Assembly (NCBI GenBank): GCA_964478545.1
Contig: CAYZIS010000038.1
Location: 1-23,678 of the forward strand
Direction of reading: 5' to 3'
From: DQWO01 sp964478545
GTDB lineage: Bacteria > Desulfobacterota > Anaeroferrophillalia > Anaeroferrophillales > Anaeroferrophillaceae
DNA: 23,678 nt
A program made the translations under genes and the position numbers. Below, piece by piece: positions 1 through 7,275 of this stretch (positions within the stretch are counted from its first letter, which is position 1; the number at the start of each line of letters is the position of its first letter). The notes beneath the pieces were generated by a model. It made no database searches, was not told the DNA's origin, and saw only the letters and a list, made by a program, of their open reading frames with translations.

Positions 1-1
1 A

Positions 2-275
2 ACCACTGATCCCTATCGGATTCTGGTGGCGGAAATCATGCTGCAGCAGACTCAGATTGAGTGGTATTCGACCAGCGTCCAGACAGAGTTCTTTCCCTGG
101 ATCAGTGCGCCAACTGCGGGCGGAAATTTTAAGAGAATTACTTAAAAGAGCTAAAATCCCCTTGCAAACCTACGAGAACGACGACCGTTTTCTCAAAGCT
201 CTAAAAGGTTTGGAAAAGGAAGGCCAAGGCCGAAGGGGGGTAACAATGGATGAGGCGATTCTGACATCTTCATAG
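2..275 (+). pseudogene. A/G-specific adenine glycosylase (MutY) remnant, internally deleted
   Basis: Bases 2-58 encode TDPYRILVAEIMLQQTQ, matching the conserved N-terminal helix of MutY-type base-excision glycosylases (DPYR-[IL]-x-x-[SA]-EIMLQQTQ). Immediately afterwards the frame no longer looks like MutY. A second frame (about 57-275) encodes a piece resembling a MutY C-terminal region (FPGSVRQLRAEILRELL, then RFLKALKGLEKEG). The Fe-S cluster cysteines, the HhH-GPD motif and the catalytic Asp are all missing, so several hundred bases appear to have been deleted together with a frame change. The gene also starts beyond the left edge of the window. Its last codons run into the 239-281 repeat. 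The N-terminal match is firm; assigning the second part to the MutY C-terminus is inference. Confidence 0.5.
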
Positions 276-281
276 CTTATA
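239..281. repeat. Left copy of 43-base direct repeat flanking the cytochrome cluster
   Basis: These bases match 20214-20256 at 39 of 43 positions in the same orientation, and all four differences are transitions. In the right copy the complementary strand encodes the last helix of the GAF protein (ISYEDARIASSIVA). Here the same reading gives ISYEDVRIASSIVT, then diverges into unrelated sequence. It therefore looks like a fragment of the 3' end of that gene or of a paralogue. Confidence 0.75.
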
Positions 282-313
282 GGAGCAGCCATGAAGATGC
301 CAGAATCGCCTCA
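251..313. repeat. Long inverted repeat (23-bp arms, 17-base loop)
   Basis: Arm 251-273 is complementary to arm 291-313 at 22 of 23 positions. The only mismatch (264/300) becomes a G-U pair in a minus-strand transcript, giving a continuous 23-bp RNA stem. The right arm is an inverted copy of the same sequence found in the 239-281 and 20214-20256 repeats. The hairpin starts 31 bases past the end of the cytochrome gene at 345. No U-tract follows, so it is not a classical terminator, but it could protect the mRNA 3' end. Confidence 0.75.
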
Positions 314-344
314 ATTATGGTGATAATCTTTTTTCAGCCGGCAG

Positions 345-1151
345 TTATTTTGCGTTCTGCCATTGGTTCAGGTCATGGGCAATGCTGTGACACTGACCGC
401 ATTCAGGAAATTTCTGCAAAATTGTTGCCGGATGCGGAGTTCCGTGACAGTCTTGACAGGCCGGGATCATTTTATGGGTTTCCTGGTGGCACTTGGCACA
501 GGATAAATCATGGTGCTTGGTGGAGCTGGCTGCCAGCATGGTGTATGCTTCTTCATGGCAGGCGGCACAGTCCTTGGACGGGGTAGCTTCGGCATAGGTG
601 ATAACCAGGGGTTTATGGGCCTGGTGGCAGAGTTTGCAGTCCGCCTGGACCATGTCTTCCGCGTGTGGTTCATGGCAGCTTACGCAGTCAGGTATTTTGC
701 CGTGTTCCTGGTGGCAGGTGGTACAGGCCATGGTGCTGTGAAAGCTTTTGTTTTCCTGCAATTGTGTCCCTTCTTCCTGGTGACAGGTCAGGCAGGGTCC
801 GGTGATATCCTTGGATAGTTTTAAAACCAGGGGCGCATGCGGGTTGGAGTGACAACTGAGGCAGTTGTCGAGCTCATAGTGGGATTTGCCACTGTGACAG
901 TTATTACAGGATGGAATAATATCCCGGACTGTGGGAGGATGCCCCTGGTGACAATCTATGCAGCCAATTTCAGTTTTATGGGCACCACCCTGGGCGGCAA
1001 TGTCCATGGGGGCTTCCTGGTGACATTTAATGCAGTCAGAATTGCTGAGCTGGTCGCCGGCCTGTACCATATTAGCGGATGAAATTATGCCGGCCAGGCA
1101 GAAGCAGCCTGTCAGAATTATAAGCCTTGTTATCATGAAAACCTTATTCAT
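345..1151 (-). CDS. Periplasmic dodecaheme c-type cytochrome (ExtA/OetA-like)
   Basis: Encodes 268 residues with twelve CxxCH heme-binding motifs, the first at residues 40-44. The start is the ATG at 1151: a strong GGGAGG site lies just upstream and the protein then begins with a basic n-region and hydrophobic segment. Cleavage after VQA (about residue 31) is likely. An LTGC lipobox-like string at residues 13-16 sits inside a longer hydrophobic stretch, so a lipid anchor is possible but less likely. Spacing of about 20 residues per heme and the final C-x-x-CH-x-x-AHDL tail match the 12-heme protein at 18198. Size and heme number match the periplasmic partner of porin-cytochrome conduits such as Geobacter ExtA. 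It is separated from the rest of the cluster by a terminator and a RAYT remnant, so it may have its own promoter. Conduit membership is inference. Confidence 0.9.
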   Translation of the reverse strand: MNKVFMITRLIILTGCFCLAGIISSANMVQAGDQLSNSDCIKCHQEAPMDIAAQGGAHKTEIGCIDCHQGHPPTVRDIIPSCNNCHSGKSHYELDNCLSCHSNPHAPLVLKLSKDITGPCLTCHQEEGTQLQENKSFHSTMACTTCHQEHGKIPDCVSCHEPHAEDMVQADCKLCHQAHKPLVITYAEATPSKDCAACHEEAYTMLAASSTKHHDLSCAKCHQETHKMIPACQDCHGTPHPATILQKFPECGQCHSIAHDLNQWQNAK

Positions 1152-1250
1152 GATTAATCTACCTCCCTGGAATAAATCCACCTTAGTTTTATGCTTTATG
1201 TCATAAATTCTTTTCAGCGGTTGACTGCCACAATCGGGGCAGCAATAATT

Positions 1251-1280
1251 ATGATATGATATGGTTCTCAGAATTGTTAA
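1251..1280 (-). promoter_or_regulatory. Candidate sigma-70 promoter for the dodecaheme gene
   Basis: On the minus strand TTAACA (1275-1280) is followed after 18 bases by TATCAT (1251-1256). This would start a transcript about 95 bases upstream of the ATG at 1151. It is the best -35/-10 pair I see in the 1152-1380 gap, but neither hexamer is perfect. Confidence 0.3.
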
Positions 1281-1382
1281 TAGCATCAAAGTGCGATTTT
1301 GTGAAGGCGTTTTATTTGGCCAGATCTTTTCTGTTTATATCACTATTCCAGCAGTGTTCTCAATGGTTTGCTTCATTATTTT

Positions 1383-1404
1383 TTGAGTGTCCGCGGACAC
1401 TCAA
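1383..1404. repeat. 22-bp perfect palindrome
   Basis: The half-site TTGAGTGTCCG is followed directly by its exact complement CGGACACTCAA. It lies 30 bases beyond the end of the RAYT-like similarity. On the minus strand it is followed by A residues rather than T residues, so it is not an intrinsic terminator. An element-end REP motif or a repressor site are both possible. Confidence 0.7.
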
Positions 1405-1434
1405 CCGTTCACGATCCTTCCGCGGAAAAGAGGG

Positions 1435-1542
1435 GTAAGATCGCCGATCGCCATCATGAAAATATACCTCAAGGCGACTATTACCGCGCTGGATAATCCG
1501 GTGGGGATGCCCGGGAACAACGATCCGGGAAAGTCGTGCCAA
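1435..1542 (-). pseudogene. REP-associated tyrosine transposase (RAYT / IS200-like) N-terminal remnant
   Basis: The minus strand from a TTG at 1542 encodes LARLSRIVVPGHPHRIIQRG and then NSRLEVYFHDGDRRSY. This is the characteristic N-terminus of the Y1-transposase/RAYT family (ARL-x-R-x-VVPG-x-PHH-x-x-QRGN-x-R). Similarity stops after about 36 residues, well before the HUH motif and catalytic tyrosine of intact proteins (about 150-250 residues), so it is inactive. An open frame continues to about 1360 without family similarity. The REP-like repeats next to it at 1592-1652 support the assignment. Confidence 0.75.
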
Positions 1543-1591
1543 GTAAGAAGTAAAGGCAATATGTATGGGAAAAGCTTTTGGGAAAAATAAC

Positions 1592-1652
1592 TGGCTGTCC
1601 CCAAATAAAAGAAAAAAAGGGGACAGCCGAAACAATAAGTGGCTGTCCCCAA
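1592..1652. repeat. REP-like cluster of three TGGCTGTCCCC arms
   Basis: The decamer GGCTGTCCCC occurs at 1593-1602 and 1641-1650 in direct orientation and at 1619-1628 inverted. Both direct copies extend to TGGCTGTCCCCAA. Short GC-rich inverted motifs beside a RAYT gene are the normal arrangement of REP sequences and their transposase. Confidence 0.75.
1612..1650 (-). terminator. Rho-independent terminator after the OmcS-like gene
   Basis: On the minus strand GGGGACAGCC (1650-1641), a 12-base loop and GGCTGTCCCC (1628-1619) form a perfect 10-bp GC-rich stem, followed by seven T residues (1618-1612) and further T-rich sequence. The stem begins 7 bases after the stop of the gene ending at 1658. 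A third arm at 1602-1593 could compete for pairing, but only after the T-tract has been transcribed. Confidence 0.8.
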
Positions 1653-1657
1653 TCAGG

Positions 1658-2833
1658 TTAGTCTTTGGATGTGTGGCAGGCGAAGCAGCCCTTATTGTCC
1701 CATCCTGCTACCGCATCGGCACCGGCCATGATTTTGGTGTAATCCCAGCGTAGCAGGTCACTGTAGGGGGAGCCGTGGGCCCGGTGGCAGCTCAGGCAGG
1801 TGACAATGGCGGTGTCGTTGTCGAACGCTACCGAGGATATTACACTGACCACACTGTCGCTGGCCACGGTGGCGATGACGTTGTAGTTGTTGGTGACCTG
1901 GGTTGATCCGTCAGCGGCGTAGTAGCCGCGGTACTCTGATCCTGCAAGAGTACTGCCCATGTCGTAGTCGGTGGGGTGGCGCAGCCAGGGATCGTCACCG
2001 ATGGGGTTAGAGTAGGCTACTTTATCGACACCGCTGTGATAGTCACTATGGCAGCTTCCGCAGAAGAAGGAGATGGTTGTGCCGTCCCCCGCCCCCAGGG
2101 TGGGGATCGTGTCGGCCTCGGTGCGATATGCCCCTTTATACTGGTTATGGGCCGCAACCGTCGGTTGGTATTCCCATTTTTGGGCACCTGTGTTATATTC
2201 CAGGCCGAGGATACCCTTGAGAAAGCGGTAGCTCTTGGCCACCGTGGTGCCGTCGATGACGCTGTCGTCGCCGTGATGGCCGCCGGAAACGGAGGCAAAA
2301 TCATCGGCATAGGTATGGTCACCGTGACAGCCGTAAGTACCGGCGCAGGTGAGCTGATTTGATCCCCAGTCCGCACCGATGCCGGTAGTTCCCCAGCCGC
2401 TCAAAAAACCAGGAGGGGTGTTGCCGATGGCGCCATCAGTCCCACACAGGCCCTCATTGGAGACGTTGTGTCCTGTGGCGTCGTCGATGCCGCCGGCGGC
2501 CGCCACCCAGTAGAAGCTCCCCCCGGCCAGGGTATCCCCTATGTTGGTGAATGTTCCATCGGCCGACCAGTCCGGGCCATAGGTGGGGGCAGCGCTGCTC
2601 ATCACATAGGGAATGTTGTTGGTGCCGTCATTATCACCGGTATGGCAGGCGACGCATTCACCGATGGTCAGCGCCCGGTAGGGGCCGCCAGCTGCTACCA
2701 CCGAGCCGTTCTGGGAGTTATGCATCGTGTGGCAGTCGGAGCAGGATCCTCGTACCGCCGACCAGCCGTCCGTTGGAAGTATCATCAGGGTCAGCATCAT
2801 CATTGCCATGATCACAAAGATTTTTCTGTTCAT
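1658..2833 (-). CDS. OmcS-like hexaheme extracellular cytochrome (first paralogue)
   Basis: Encodes 391 residues starting at the ATG at 2833, preceded by GGAGGTAGCA, with a signal peptide ending near WSA (residue 26). Heme motifs: CSDCH (31-35), CVACH (60-64), CAGTYGCH (163-170), CGSCH (258-262), CLSCH (346-350) and CFACH (383-387). The third is a CX5CH form rather than CxxCH. Order, spacing and flanking motifs (CHTMHNSQ after heme 1, GHNV at 121-124, LRHP before heme 5, CLSCHRAHG, and a terminal CxxCHxxKD) match the six-heme filament cytochrome OmcS of Geobacter as I remember it, including total length. A paralogue sits at 5081. A terminator follows directly. The cytochrome call is certain; filament formation is inference. 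Confidence 0.85.
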   Translation of the reverse strand: MNRKIFVIMAMMMLTLMILPTDGWSAVRGSCSDCHTMHNSQNGSVVAAGGPYRALTIGECVACHTGDNDGTNNIPYVMSSAAPTYGPDWSADGTFTNIGDTLAGGSFYWVAAAGGIDDATGHNVSNEGLCGTDGAIGNTPPGFLSGWGTTGIGADWGSNQLTCAGTYGCHGDHTYADDFASVSGGHHGDDSVIDGTTVAKSYRFLKGILGLEYNTGAQKWEYQPTVAAHNQYKGAYRTEADTIPTLGAGDGTTISFFCGSCHSDYHSGVDKVAYSNPIGDDPWLRHPTDYDMGSTLAGSEYRGYYAADGSTQVTNNYNVIATVASDSVVSVISSVAFDNDTAIVTCLSCHRAHGSPYSDLLRWDYTKIMAGADAVAGWDNKGCFACHTSKD

Positions 2834-3114
2834 TGCTACCTCCATCTTCTCTTGTTAGCTTCTCAATAATTTTCTTCCAGCAGGGCAATAAGTGTTTATT
2901 TTATGGCATTAGCCCTACTAGTTTGGTAAAGCAATATCTGCCCCAGCAGTTCAGAGAATATACGTTAAATAACATAAATAATATCAATATGTTAACATTG
3001 ATAATGGTAAAGTTGCTGGGATGGCCCCCCTCTACTTATGTACAATCTATCACATAATTGTTACCTTTTTCCAATTTATCACAAGATAGTTGTAAGTACA
3101 ACCGTATATTTTAT
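2834..3114. other. AT-rich leader upstream of the OmcS-like gene
   Basis: This 281-base gap is much more AT-rich than the flanking genes and carries no credible ORF. It probably holds the promoter for the 1658-2833 gene. It contains an interrupted palindrome, TATCAAT (2982-2988) and ATTGATA (2997-3003), around the GTTAAC core at 2991-2996, which is a plausible regulator site. I could not single out one convincing -35/-10 pair. Confidence 0.4.
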
Positions 3115-4545
3115 TTATTGTTCCCAAAGAACAATCTCCCGGGGCTTTCCCCCCAGGGGTACCGTGACCAGTTGGATTCCAGAATGCACATCGATGACGG
3201 TCAGCCGGCGGGCGTCACGGTTGGCCACATATATTTTTTGCCAGTTGGTCGATATCTCCAGATCGATGGGTGCTCCGCCGCATTGAAACCGGCGGAAGGT
3301 GTGTTGCTGGCGTGGCAGAATCAGGGACAGGTAGTTGTCGCCATAGTTGGCGACATAGATGTTGCCGGCATGGGTTGTCAGCTCCATGGGCTGTCGTCCT
3401 GTCTGGATCCGTACGGCGAGATTGCCGGTCTGTATATCATATACGTCTATTGAACCGGCTGCTGGGTCGGTCACATAGAGAGAGCCTTTTGTGGTCACCA
3501 GGCTGCCGGGGCTGCCGTTCAGGGAAATGGTGCGTACCGTGGCCAGTGTCTTCGGGTTCAGCAGATGAATCGCCTGATCTTCGGGAACACTCACCGCCAG
3601 CAGATCACCGGCAGCCGTTTCCAGGTAATGGATTCTTTCCGGGCGGTAGTTGAATGTCTGCTGCTGTTCGACAAAACCGCTGGCCAGGTTGAGTTGTACC
3701 AGACGGTTGCCCAGGGGGTCGCTGATGTAGGCCCGATGGCCGTCCGGTGCTAGGGCCAGGTAACGGGGGGCAATGGTCAGGGGAAGCGGAATGGCGTCTT
3801 CTACCCGGTTCGTGTAAATATCGATCACCTGAAGAATCCGGCTGTCAATGCCGAGAAGATACATCCGTCGCCGTGAAGGATCGTAGGCCGCTTCGCCAAA
3901 CCGATCTTCGAGGCGCATGGCAGCCACCACCCAGCCGGTATCCGGTCGTGCTTGGTAGATGGTGCGCAGATCGTCACAGAGGATGCAGACCAGGTCGGTG
4001 CTCAGGGGCTGGGACTGCCAGCGGGTGGTAAAGGAAGAAAAAAAGTCCGCCACGCCGCCGGCCGTTCTTCCAATATGCCAGTCAAGAAACAGACAGCAGT
4101 GGTCGCCGGCATTCCTGGTCGCTTTGCCGGCTATGGGCAGCTCCAGATGTTGACCGCCGGTTTCCATTGACAGCGCCCGGCCATCGACAGATGCCTGGCT
4201 GAAAGTAAGCCGCAGGCGGTTGTAGTCACCGGGCGGCATAGCCGCCAGGGTCAGGAGCTGCTGTTGCCCTCTATTGGCGTTGTCAACGCGCAGCGGCTTG
4301 CTAGAGAGCGGCAGCCAGCCGTCCGGGTTGCCAATCTCAATGGCGGCCAGTTCGAAGCTGATCTTTTGGGTAGCGGGTCCTCCGGGGTCCAGATAAAGGG
4401 AAACAAGAGCCTGGTCTTCGTCCGTGAGGGCTGACAACTCTTCCTCGGAAACCTTCGGCCGCAGGCCGCCGCAGGCCGCCACCATGATCAGCAGCAGCGC
4501 CAGCAGGGGGAAAACTATTCTCAGATGTAACCGGCATCCCGGCAT
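3115..4545 (-). CDS. YVTN/NHL-type beta-propeller lipoprotein
   Basis: Encodes 476 residues from the ATG at 4545, behind a strong AAAGGAG site. A signal peptide ends in the lipobox VAAC with Cys25, so the protein is predicted to be membrane-anchored. Residues about 30-190 form a separate N-terminal domain with a PGDYNRLRLTFSQA segment, seen in DUF4382-type domains. Residues about 200-476 are propeller blades with repeated motifs such as GHRAYISDPLGNRLVQLN, GSLYVTDPAAGSIDVYD, GNIYVANYGDNYLSLI and QKIYVANRDARRLTVID. It has no CxxCH and is not itself a cytochrome. It lies 20 bases after the tetraheme gene and before an OmcS-like gene. Beta-propeller proteins recur in Desulfobacterota cytochrome clusters; a scaffold or assembly role is inferred. 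Confidence 0.8.
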   Translation of the reverse strand: MPGCRLHLRIVFPLLALLLIMVAACGGLRPKVSEEELSALTDEDQALVSLYLDPGGPATQKISFELAAIEIGNPDGWLPLSSKPLRVDNANRGQQQLLTLAAMPPGDYNRLRLTFSQASVDGRALSMETGGQHLELPIAGKATRNAGDHCCLFLDWHIGRTAGGVADFFSSFTTRWQSQPLSTDLVCILCDDLRTIYQARPDTGWVVAAMRLEDRFGEAAYDPSRRRMYLLGIDSRILQVIDIYTNRVEDAIPLPLTIAPRYLALAPDGHRAYISDPLGNRLVQLNLASGFVEQQQTFNYRPERIHYLETAAGDLLAVSVPEDQAIHLLNPKTLATVRTISLNGSPGSLVTTKGSLYVTDPAAGSIDVYDIQTGNLAVRIQTGRQPMELTTHAGNIYVANYGDNYLSLILPRQQHTFRRFQCGGAPIDLEISTNWQKIYVANRDARRLTVIDVHSGIQLVTVPLGGKPREIVLWEQ

Positions 4546-4565
4546 ACAAACACTCCTTTACACAG

Positions 4566-5065
4566 TTAAAATGTTTTCCTGCTGGCCGGCAAAGTACGGT
4601 TGCAGTTATCTGTCCACGAGCCGTGGTAGTGACAGGTGGCGCAGTCGATCGGATGTACTCCAGGTACGTTAGGGTGGCAAAACTTACATTGGACTTGGTT
4701 ATAGGGACTTTCACCTCTCAGGTGGTGAGTCCACTGCCAGGCATTGATGGGTCCCGCGCCGAAGGCAGCATCGTCCTTGTGACACTGGCGGCACTCGTTG
4801 CCATAGGCGTTGGGTTTGGTTAAGTCGGCGGTTTCCGCTAATGCCTGGCCGTTGATCGCTCCCCGGGTCAACCAGAGGGAAAGGCTTCCGTGCGGTTCGT
4901 GGCAGTCCAGGCAGGAGAGGACGTAATCAGTCTCGACGGCGGTGGTCGTTGTTTGGTATGGGGGATTGATGTCAATGACTTCGTTGCCCAGCCGGCGACC
5001 AGTAGCAGAACGTTCAACAGGAGGATGAAGCGGAGCTGGAGGTCGGTGGTGTTTTTCGATTCCAT
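4566..5065 (-). CDS. Small tetraheme c-type cytochrome (frameshifted)
   Basis: Two overlapping frames together make one plausible protein. From the ATG at 5065 (GAGG six bases upstream, 15 bases after the previous stop) comes a signal-like segment with LRFILLLNVLLLVAGW. The mature part lies in the next frame, beginning GNEVIDINPPYQ, and carries CLDCH, CRQCH, CKFCH and CATCH before the stop at 4566. One extra G in the GGG at 4987-4989 (minus strand) would join them as VAGWGNEVID, giving about 166 residues. Read alone, the downstream frame would begin inside the neighbouring gene and have no signal peptide. The missing base may be a sequencing error or a real lesion. Its position directly after an OmcS-like gene suggests a partner or accessory electron carrier. 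Confidence 0.7.
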
Positions 5066-5080
5066 ACTTGTCCTCATCTT

Positions 5081-6211
5081 TCAGTCCTTGCTGGTATGGC
5101 ACAGGGAACAAGCGCCGCCGGTGGGCGAATTGGCGTAGTCCCAGCGCATGATTTTGTAATAGGGGGTTCCGTGGGCTCGGTGGCAGGACAGGCAGGTGAC
5201 GATTGCGTCGTCGTTGCTGAAAGATATTGAAGACAGCACGGAGCCGACGACGGCGCTGCCCACAGGGGCGATCACCTGGTAGATATTGGTTCCGCCTCCA
5301 TAAGAACGATATTCGCTGCCGGTGGCGGTATTGCCCATATCATAATTGGTGGGATGCCGCAGCCAGGGAGAGGTGCTGCCGTTGGTAACCTCATCATGAA
5401 AGATGCCGTGGCATTCAGCGCAGGAATAGCTGATGGTGGTCGTATCGCTGCTTTCCGGGTTGTCCACTCCTTTATATTGATTATGGTTGTTGGCATCGGG
5501 CTGGTATTCCCAGTCACCATCCTTGTAGCCGGCGATGCCCACCAGCATCCGGTAGGCGGTGGCGTCGTTGGCCGGAGAGGTGATGGCGGTTCCAAGGGAG
5601 CTGTGGTGGCCGCCCCTGATGGCCTTTGTCTGGTTTGTTTCATCATGGCTGCCGTGGCAGCCGTAGGTGCCGGCACAGGTGATCTGCTGGCCGGAAGGCC
5701 AATTGCCGCCGCCGGGGGTAGTACCATCACCCGCCGCCCGGCCGCCGTCAAATCCTGGCGGCGTCAGCAGGGTTGCATCACTGCCACTGACCCCGTCCAC
5801 ATTGTGTCCAAGGGCGTCATCCGTCAGCACCCAGTAGAAATTGCCACCGGCCAGGGTGTTGCCGGTATTGCTGTAGATGCCTTCATCATCCAAGTCCGGG
5901 CCGTAGGTGGGGCCGTTGGGGTCATGGACATAGGGTGTCGGGTCGATGCCGTCATTGGTGCCACTGTGGCAGCCAAGACAGTCATTGGTCAGCAGGGCGC
6001 TGTAGGGGCCGTCGGAGCCCCAGGCGGCCAGCACTCCGCCGTCCTGGCTGTAGTGCATCGTGTGACAGTCGGAGCAGGGGCCGGAAACTGCCGCCGGGAC
6101 GGGGCCTGCCGGCAGTAGGTTGAAAACGACGAAAAACAATAGGACTCCCCGCCGCCGGGCTGCAGCCCAAAAAGAAAGATAATGATGGTGTTTGTTGCTG
6201 CCGTGTTGCAC
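5081..6211 (-). CDS. OmcS-like hexaheme extracellular cytochrome (second paralogue)
   Basis: Encodes 376 residues. I chose the GTG at 6211, with AAGGA upstream; the n-region is basic (ARRRG) and a hydrophobic segment ends near VPA (residue 40). Heme motifs: CSDCH (46-50), CLGCH (78-82), CAGTYGCH (179-186, a CX5CH form), CAECH (264-268), CLSCH (340-344) and CSLCH (368-372). It parallels the 1658-2833 protein throughout: CHTMHYSQ, PTYGPD, TLAGG-x-FYWV, GHNV, HNQYKG, WLRHPTNYDMG, CLSCHRAHGTPY, and a final CHTSKD shared exactly. The two are clearly paralogues, with OmcS-family features. The tetraheme cytochrome starts 15 bases after its stop. An extracellular or filament role is inferred from family resemblance. 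Confidence 0.85.
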   Translation of the reverse strand: MQHGSNKHHHYLSFWAAARRRGVLLFFVVFNLLPAGPVPAAVSGPCSDCHTMHYSQDGGVLAAWGSDGPYSALLTNDCLGCHSGTNDGIDPTPYVHDPNGPTYGPDLDDEGIYSNTGNTLAGGNFYWVLTDDALGHNVDGVSGSDATLLTPPGFDGGRAAGDGTTPGGGNWPSGQQITCAGTYGCHGSHDETNQTKAIRGGHHSSLGTAITSPANDATAYRMLVGIAGYKDGDWEYQPDANNHNQYKGVDNPESSDTTTISYSCAECHGIFHDEVTNGSTSPWLRHPTNYDMGNTATGSEYRSYGGGTNIYQVIAPVGSAVVGSVLSSISFSNDDAIVTCLSCHRAHGTPYYKIMRWDYANSPTGGACSLCHTSKD

Positions 6212-6327
6212 TGCTTTTCATCCTTGTAATCTATCGGCAAATGGTCGACGTTGGTGAATTACCTGTTGGTGCCGGCTTTGAAATCAGTTCCTGACCCGGC
6301 GAATCTGACCGTCATCCTTGCTCCCGC

Positions 6328-7275
6328 TCAGCGGCTCAAAACTTCCACCCGGCCGTTGGCTTCATCGGCGACGCACAGGTTGCCCTGCCAGTCAAACAGT
6401 AGCCGGGAGCCGTAGGCCAGCTGACCGGCATGTTTTCCCCTGGTCATGAATGTGTAGCGTAGTCTGCCGCTCCGGTCGCAGACGACAATTTCGCCGGTGT
6501 GGCGGTCAAGAATATAGAGTGCCCCGGCCCGGTCAACTTCGAATGAAACGGGGAATTTCAGCTGCTGGGGCAAGGAAATGGTCCGTAAAAGATCGCCGTT
6601 GAGGTTGAAAACGGATATCGTCCTGCCCAGGCCATCCAGCGCCCATACCTCTTCATTCTTGAGTTTCATATCTATAAAACCCTTACCCCCATGGGGGGTG
6701 GTAAAGGTAGCCACGGAAATTTGCTCACGATTATATTTGATTACCCGGCCGCTGAGCAGATCAAGAACATAGAGGTTGTTCCGGGTATCAATGGCAAGCC
6801 GGTCCGGGACGATAAATCCCCCCAGAAGGTTGGTGAGTGCCAGGCTGTCCACCAGTTTGGTTTTTAGGGAAATATGGAGAAGCCGATTGACGCCCCGGTC
6901 GGCAACCCAAAGATAATCCCCCTGGTCCCGAACCATGGCCACCGGTCGGCGCAGTGCGCCGTTGGCATTAAAGCGGGAAATCATGGTGCCCTGGTCGTTA
7001 AAAGCGGTGATCATCGCCGCCAAGGCGTCAATGATGTAATAGCGCTGGCGTTGAAGGTCGACGGCCAGATCCAAAGGACTGGCAAACGGCTGACCGGCTT
7101 CCTGGGGTGCCTGGAGTAGCAGTGACCGTTGCCAGGAGCCGTCGCCGGCAGCACATGCCGGCCCGCATACCAGGACAAGGAGCAGTGCCGGCAGGAGGAT
7201 GATCAGGGCAGACTGCCGGCTACCCCAGGGAAAATTCTTTGTCCACTTCAGTATTTCTGATGACATTGGATACAT
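6328..7275 (-). CDS. NHL-repeat beta-propeller protein
   Basis: Encodes 315 residues with an N-terminal signal segment (ALIILLPALLLVLVCGPACA). About six NHL-like blades follow, for example SPLDLAVDLQRQRYYIIDA, RPVAMVRDQGDYLWVADR, VPDRLAIDTRNNLYVLD, FPVSFEVDRAGALYILDR and SRLLFDWQGNLCVADEANGR. There is no CxxCH. The start overlaps the end of the 16-heme gene by about 28 bases; an ATG at 7266 is the alternative. It lies between the 16-heme cytochrome and an OmcS-like gene. An NHL-repeat gene also neighbours omcS in Geobacter (from memory), which fits a recurring partnership. Function is not established; I infer a periplasmic or exported scaffold. Confidence 0.8.
   Translation of the reverse strand: MYPMSSEILKWTKNFPWGSRQSALIILLPALLLVLVCGPACAAGDGSWQRSLLLQAPQEAGQPFASPLDLAVDLQRQRYYIIDALAAMITAFNDQGTMISRFNANGALRRPVAMVRDQGDYLWVADRGVNRLLHISLKTKLVDSLALTNLLGGFIVPDRLAIDTRNNLYVLDLLSGRVIKYNREQISVATFTTPHGGKGFIDMKLKNEEVWALDGLGRTISVFNLNGDLLRTISLPQQLKFPVSFEVDRAGALYILDRHTGEIVVCDRSGRLRYTFMTRGKHAGQLAYGSRLLFDWQGNLCVADEANGRVEVLSR

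Larger units (their letters stand above)
1152..1657. other. Gap between cytochrome genes: REP-like repeats and transposase remnant
   Basis: This 506-base gap holds, from right to left, three REP-like arms doubling as a terminator, a truncated RAYT transposase, a 22-bp palindrome and a candidate promoter for the next cytochrome gene. I see no intact coding sequence. It marks a point where a small mobile element inserted and decayed inside the cytochrome cluster. Confidence 0.7.

Noticed and set aside
57..275. Open frame of 72 codons as an intact small gene
   Set aside because: It begins in the middle of the MutY similarity with no ribosome site, and its end reads into the 239-281 repeat; better explained as a remnant.
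1200..1235. Possible sigma-54 promoter upstream of the 345 gene
   Set aside because: The GG and GC elements are nine rather than ten bases apart, and the flanks do not match the consensus.
1383..1404. Palindrome as a rho-independent terminator
   Set aside because: It is followed by A residues on the minus strand and is not followed by a T-run on the plus strand.
3068..3114. Terminator after the YVTN propeller gene
   Set aside because: Only a five-base-pair stem (GTTGT/ACAAC) without a T-tract could be found.
5354..6118. Long plus-strand open frames opposite cytochrome genes (e.g. 254 codons here, others at 7752-8354, 10808-11518, 13975-14892)
   Set aside because: They are mirror frames of strongly supported minus-strand genes, lack ribosome sites and show low-complexity Val/Ala/Gly-rich translations.
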